Below the pieces are notes generated by a model, which worked only from the letters and a program-made list of their open reading frames with translations, was not told the origin of the DNA and ran no database searches. DNA of 41,598 nt from Verrucomicrobiales bacterium (GTDB lineage Bacteria; Verrucomicrobiota; Verrucomicrobiia; Limisphaerales; JAQGOY01). A program made the position numbers and the translations under genes. Positions 36,996-41,598 of this stretch are shown one piece after another. The DNA is taken from assembly GCA_028293375.1 (NCBI GenBank), contig JAQGOY010000211.1:1-41598 (forward strand), in the 5' to 3' direction. The first letter of the stretch is position 1. Each line of letters opens with the position of its first letter.

Positions 36996-38174
36996 TTTTT
37001 TTATGGCCTGGCAGGGACTCCGGACTCCACAAGGAATCGCCCCGCATCGGACCTTCCAAGGTTTTGGGTTTAAATTCATTTTGCGATTTCGGGTCGAAAG
37101 GGTTGAATTCCTGGCTGGGTGAGTTTGGTTCGCTTTGATTTTCAATGTCGGGGACATATAGGTTTATTTCTTTTTGCACCCTGGATTATCTCTTGGTTTT
37201 TAGCCGAGACAATGGCGAAGGGTTTTCAATTTTATTTTTGGGTCGAGGCTCGACTGCCCATTTGGGAGCAGCACCATCCTCCTTCGATTGCTCGTTCGAG
37301 GAAGCCTCACACTGCATCCACACCTGCAAGTTCAAGACAGGGCTATGCATTCGATTTGGGAGGGGTGCGGTATCGAGTTATGGACGGTCGAATACACCTG
37401 GCTTGGATTTAAAGTCATTTTTCTGTCGTCAGAATATTTCATCGATTGTCTTTCTAATTCATTTCGTTGAACCCATATTAACATGGGGCATACCCCGTAC
37501 GCTGTCCTACCCTCCAAATAGTTGGAATTATTTTTGCTTTGTATAAACCTCTTGGTTGGAGGCGCTTACGAATGAAAAACTGGGTTTAGAATGCCACGGA
37601 GCGGGGGGCGGGTTATTTAGATGGGGTTGCAGGATGTTCGGGACCCATGGATCAGGGCGGTGTTTTAAGATAAAAGGGAGCGATGAGACCAGGGAATACT
37701 AATTATTGCGAACACAAGCTAACGAACTTATCGAAGGGGCGGCGTGTCAGAGTGGGTGCACAAACTGAAAAGACAGCCTGGTTCCGCTCCAAATGCTTTT
37801 CACTTCATCCGCCCTCCTTTCTCAGTCTGCACTCTACAACAACGACTCTTAAACTTTGTTGTTCCCGTCAGATGAGAAGGAGCCAAAATGCTACCTTATG
37901 ATTTAGAAAATTCCTGAGAATAGAATCAGAAAAACGAGCCAAGGAACGATGAGAAAAGTCCGAAAGGCTAAAAGTGAATCGAAGGCGACCTTGTTGCGTG
38001 TATAAATTACGATAATCCAAGGTAAGTATGAACCAATCATTAGCATTAAGGAACTGATTCCTTTGACGTATCCGACCGACCAACCACGCGGTATTCAAAG
38101 TAATGAGAGAATTGATAAACCTGATGGATGTCAAAATTTAGCTGGAAGCGGAATTCCAAAAACAGACGCTCCTG

Positions 38175-38336
38175 TGCGTATTCCGGAGCAATTCGGACAG
38201 TGATTCCGAAAATGGCCGGACAGTGATCCGATTGAAAGCGGACAGATTTCGGCTCCGAGCGGAAGGGTGTCCGATATGAAATGGAATGCTGTCCGGAAAG
38301 TCTCGGAATGGTGTCCGGATTGCTCCGGAATATGCA
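38175..38336. mobile_element. IS21-like MITE / deletion derivative with terminal inverted repeats
   Basis: TGCGTATTCCGGAGCAATTCGGACA at left versus reverse complement of right end TGCATATTCCGGAGCAATCCGGACA; six symmetric CGGACA/TGTCCG boxes; no transposase ORF. Confidence 0.72.
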
Positions 38337-38355
38337 AGTGCCCGTCGAAAACGAT

Positions 38356-38709
38356 TTAAGGAATTAAACGACCGACCAACGCATCCCCAGAAGCGGAAAT
38401 TTCAAGTCCGGAACTCAAATGGTCAGCATTGATTTGCAAAGTTTGACCATTCGCTCGCACTTCGACCGAAATATTTCCTTCTTTATTAACCTTTTCAAAT
38501 TGGCATTTAATAAATTTACTGCGGTCCCATGACCAGCCTATTTTTAAATCGCCTACAAGAGGACCTACTTCGTTTGTTGATACGCTTGTTTGGTACCAGC
38601 CCCGGTAGGATGAAAATCCATCACCATGGACTTTAATTGAGGAGCCGCAACCGACACCAAAAAGTCCAACTGATGTCAGCATGAAATAGGTGAACAATGT
38701 ATGTTTCAT
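38356..38709 (-). CDS. Small putative lipoprotein
   Basis: MKHTLFTYFMLTSVGLFGVGCGSS lipobox. Confidence 0.65.
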   Translation of the reverse strand: MKHTLFTYFMLTSVGLFGVGCGSSIKVHGDGFSSYRGWYQTSVSTNEVGPLVGDLKIGWSWDRSKFIKCQFEKVNKEGNISVEVRANGQTLQINADHLSSGLEISASGDALVGRLIP

Positions 38710-38711
38710 AA

Positions 38712-39104
38712 CTAGTTTTCAATTTTCTCAGAACAATGATTTGGAGCCCATTTAATATCACCATCTTTACCAGATGACATGCGCGGGCAGTTGCCGATTT
38801 TTTTATCGTAGTCGGGTTCATCCACTTATACCTCAGCGTGCTCATCTGCGAAAGAAAAGGAGCATACTCCAAGGTGAGTGATACCTGGAACTGATAGGTT
38901 GGTTTGAGCCCCTTCCACGTCCCATTCCAAGTATTCGTCCAAGGGTGATCGCGGGTCAAGTTCCCTCGGCATTGTACTTGAATTTTGCCTGGGGATAGGA
39001 GTGGGTGCTGGAAGAACAATTAGACTGGATAAAGCTGCTCGATGGTTCAGGGTTGTGAGAAATTGATTGAACGGATGAGGCCTGCAGCGCTGGGTGGGCC
39101 ACAT
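38712..39104 (-). pseudogene. Candidate ORF interrupted by a single in-frame TAA at 38826-38828
   Basis: Frame continues ...FADEHAEV*VDEPDYDKKIGNCPRMSSGKDGDIKWAPNHCSEKIEN* and terminates at 38712, 2 bp before the lipoprotein start. Confidence 0.5.
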
Positions 39105-39599
39105 GCTGCCGAATGTAGCCGCGAGAGCGAGAGGGCGTTGTTATCTGTACCCGGGCCTACGCTTTCGCTCCGAGTCGAAGTTCGACCTCCGTTTGTTTTG
39201 CCGTGGCGCACCTTTGATGCTTTCATTCGTGGTTCACACCATTGGGAAACGAAGTGGTCGCTCTGGTTATTGACATTTGTCTTCGATTTGATGGATTTTT
39301 CTGTTCTTTAATAATGAATGGAGTCCCGGAAATTCGTTCTTAAGGGAACATTCATGCGAAAACGAACAGTAACACTTTTAGTCGAAGCGGAGCGCAAGCC
39401 CGAGTATCGACTGGACAACGCGCTTTTGAAGGGCATTCTGCAGAATGCTTGAAGTTATTTCAATGTGTTATATAAATATGCGTTAATACTTACAAACTAG
39501 GTGTTCAGTTATCGGTTTTCACAAGGAGAATGTGAGGCTGTAACCTTTTATGGGAATGTTTCGTCTAGTGGTATGACCAAAGGGACAAGAGGAAATTAG

Positions 39600-40874
39600 T
39601 TGATGAGCAAAGTCCAAAATCGAAAGCCGTTGTTGGAACGGTTATCCTGGCTGCTGGCAGGAGTTTTCATCGCGGTTGGGATCGATGTTGTTTCGCGCCA
39701 TGTAATTACGCCGAGAAACGAGGGCACCCCGCTGGTCCGGGTCAGTGCCAAACAGAATCAGTTAAAATCGATTTCAGGTTCTTGGGGAGTAATTCTGGTT
39801 GATCCTTTCCCCTTAAAATGGTCTGAAACTTACTTTTACGACAAAGAGAAGCGATTGACATCTGACCGGTGGGCTTTTTCCGGAACAAATCTCTCGATAA
39901 TCCAGGAATCTATTGCCAGGCTGACAAAACCGCAGGAACTCGCATCGGAAGTGGCGGAAGCCGGGAGGTGGAGGCAGGATAAAACCCATTTTGTTTTTCA
40001 GCCAACATCCACATTTTTGACACGTCTGACCCCGGAGAGCCGAGCGGAGCTGTATCGTTTGGCGGGAGATAATGGGAATTATTCGCAGCAATGGCCGTAT
40101 CGATTTACGGAACATACCTTTGCTGAAAGATTTGGAAATTCAGGGCTGAACAAAGTGCAGGTGAAGCAAATACGCGATCTGTGCTACTGGGATTGCAATT
40201 TGATCAGCTTTTGCGATGTGGCGCTGCTTCAAAAGAACTTCGATGAAAAAAGTTTTGATGAACTCATTCGCGTTCTCAATACGATCCCATCGTTGAGGGT
40301 GCGTTTGCATTTGTGTCCCAGCGACTCGGTGACGAACCTGCTTGCGTATTGGGGGAGAAATCAATCGGTGAGCCGGGTGAAACCGATATTGGAAACACTG
40401 ACTTCGACGAGCGAGGGGAATGAAATCAATATATGCGCTTTGTTGCCGCCATTTGCCCGGACCCGGCTTTACGGGTATCCGGATGCGAAGACGCATGAAG
40501 CGGAATCGCGGATGGATTGTTTCTTTACGGGGATGAATTTTTTCAACGATGCGCCCGATTTAAGATACCTGGACAATCAGGTGGTGAAAAGCAGGCTAAA
40601 AACGAAATTCAGGCCGGTGGGAAACACGCCGATATTTGGTGATTTGTTGGTGCTTATCAGCGCAGAAGGAGAAGCAATCCACATGGCAGTATATATCGCG
40701 GACGACATTGTTTTCACCAAGAATGGGATGACGGAGACGCAACCGTGGACGCTGATGAAGATTGAAGACATGCTGACCTACTTTCCAACCAGGACCCCGT
40801 CCAAGATATACTTTGTGCGGGAGATAGAAGATGTCAAAGCAGTCACTTACCATCCAGTTGCCAATCACGATTAA
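39600..40874 (+). CDS. Secreted/membrane-anchored hypothetical protein with possible NlpC/P60-like C-terminal domain
   Basis: N-terminal hydrophobic anchor; RMDCFFTGMNFF...GNTPIFGDLLVLISAEGEAIHMAVYIADDIVFTKNG resembles Cys/His NlpC/P60 core. Confidence 0.65.
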   Translation: MMSKVQNRKPLLERLSWLLAGVFIAVGIDVVSRHVITPRNEGTPLVRVSAKQNQLKSISGSWGVILVDPFPLKWSETYFYDKEKRLTSDRWAFSGTNLSIIQESIARLTKPQELASEVAEAGRWRQDKTHFVFQPTSTFLTRLTPESRAELYRLAGDNGNYSQQWPYRFTEHTFAERFGNSGLNKVQVKQIRDLCYWDCNLISFCDVALLQKNFDEKSFDELIRVLNTIPSLRVRLHLCPSDSVTNLLAYWGRNQSVSRVKPILETLTSTSEGNEINICALLPPFARTRLYGYPDAKTHEAESRMDCFFTGMNFFNDAPDLRYLDNQVVKSRLKTKFRPVGNTPIFGDLLVLISAEGEAIHMAVYIADDIVFTKNGMTETQPWTLMKIEDMLTYFPTRTPSKIYFVREIEDVKAVTYHPVANHD

Positions 40875-40910
40875 TGTTGCTGGAAAGAGGGAGCAGAATA
40901 GCGGGTTCGT

Positions 40911-41598
40911 TTATCGAAAAATGGATTTGTGCAGTTGGGCGGCAATTTCAAATGAACGCAACCGGGCCCGTTGTTCGTAAATATGGGCAGTGTAAATTAT
41001 TTCATCCGGTTGGGTTAATTCTGCAAATTTTCTAATGGCCTGCTCGACCTTTTCAGGAGCACCCACGGCAGAACAAGCCAATGCCTCGTCAGCTCCGGCT
41101 CTTTCCAGCGGAGACCAATAATTTTCCAGAGAATCCACGGGAGCGGGAAGCTGTCCAGGGTTTCCCCGGCGGAGGGCGACAAATTGCATTTGAAGGGAAG
41201 TCATAAGACGGCGAGCTTCAGCATCGGATTCCGCAGCAAATACGTTGAGAGCCACCATTACATAAGGAGCGGCCAATTGAGGGGAAGGTTGAAATCGTTC
41301 GCGGTAGATTTCAATAGCCTGAATCAGAGCGGCAGGAGCGAAGTGAGAAGCGAAGGCGAAAGGCAAGCCAAGTGCGGCAGCGAGCTGGGCGCTGAATAGG
41401 CTGGAACCGAGAAGCCAAACAGGAACATGGAGTCCAGCCCCGGGGATAGCGCGAATTTTCTGGCCGGGAATAGTGGGTGAGAAGTAGGCCTGCAACTCCT
41501 GCACGTCCTGCGGAAAAGTATCGGCTGCGGCGGGATTGCGTCGCAAAGCGCGGGTGGTGAGCTGGTCGGTGCCGGGAGCGCGCCCCAGGCCGAGGTCG
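40911..41598 (-). CDS. Luciferase-like flavin-dependent monooxygenase, partial (runs off window)
   Basis: [22 protein letters not shown]...[31 protein letters not shown]. Confidence 0.88.
   Translation of the reverse strand, partial: DLGLGRAPGTDQLTTRALRRNPAAADTFPQDVQELQAYFSPTIPGQKIRAIPGAGLHVPVWLLGSSLFSAQLAAALGLPFAFASHFAPAALIQAIEIYRERFQPSPQLAAPYVMVALNVFAAESDAEARRLMTSLQMQFVALRRGNPGQLPAPVDSLENYWSPLERAGADEALACSAVGAPEKVEQAIRKFAELTQPDEIIYTAHIYEQRARLRSFEIAAQLHKSIFR

Larger units (their letters stand above)
36004..37585. repeat. Right composite repeat block, inverted relative to 1-1705
   Basis: Shared 42-bp terminal motif at 37486-37527, TGTCAC and TGTCCT modules, GGGTCGAGG motifs, internal direct duplication. 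Confidence 0.85.

Noticed and set aside
1-37585. Whole 37-kb interval as a single transposon or genomic island bounded by inverted repeats
   Set aside because: It contains core genes (valS, cimA, proA, tag) and no transposase or integrase; repeat copies are diverged and internally rearranged.
37868-38134. 88-aa minus-strand ORF as a gene
   Set aside because: No recognisable motif, isolated in a low-coding region; insufficient support.

Overview
The window looks like a Verrucomicrobiota-type chromosome segment. This is inferred from DUF1552/DUF1592-type genes, prepilin and PEP-CTERM proteins, and secreted proteins ending in FYR-like motifs. No rRNA, tRNA or CRISPR array was seen. Main content: (1) A copper/electron-transfer locus at about 1.7-17.5 kb. 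It has a heme c + PHM-like copper monooxygenase + TPR fusion, then a compact minus-strand run of seven genes (4.4-10.8 kb) encoding a Rieske protein, DNRLRE and Ig-like proteins, a DUF1573/diheme protein, a multicopper oxidase, a cupredoxin-PA14 protein and an Ig-like secreted protein. Divergent from this is a galactose/glyoxal-oxidase-like copper radical oxidase, followed by a pseudopilin and three tandem GHIHGRRF-type paralogs. (2) Housekeeping genes cimA, valS, tag, marC and proA, an esterase, a DUF1552/DUF1592 pair and a small glycosyltransferase cluster. (3) Two composite repeat blocks in inverted orientation (about 1-1705 and 36004-37585). They carry three-box hexamer arrays with exact 11-bp phasing (TGTCCT x3 and TGTCAC-type x3), palindromes, a 290-320 bp direct duplication and a 30-bp hairpin insertion. 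(4) A 162-bp IS21-like MITE candidate with six CGGACA/TGTCCG boxes in symmetric ~22-bp phasing. The best novelty candidates are the repeat family, the seven-gene copper-redox operon facing a copper radical oxidase with an apparently substituted axial Tyr, and a C-terminal module shared by seven otherwise unrelated secreted proteins.
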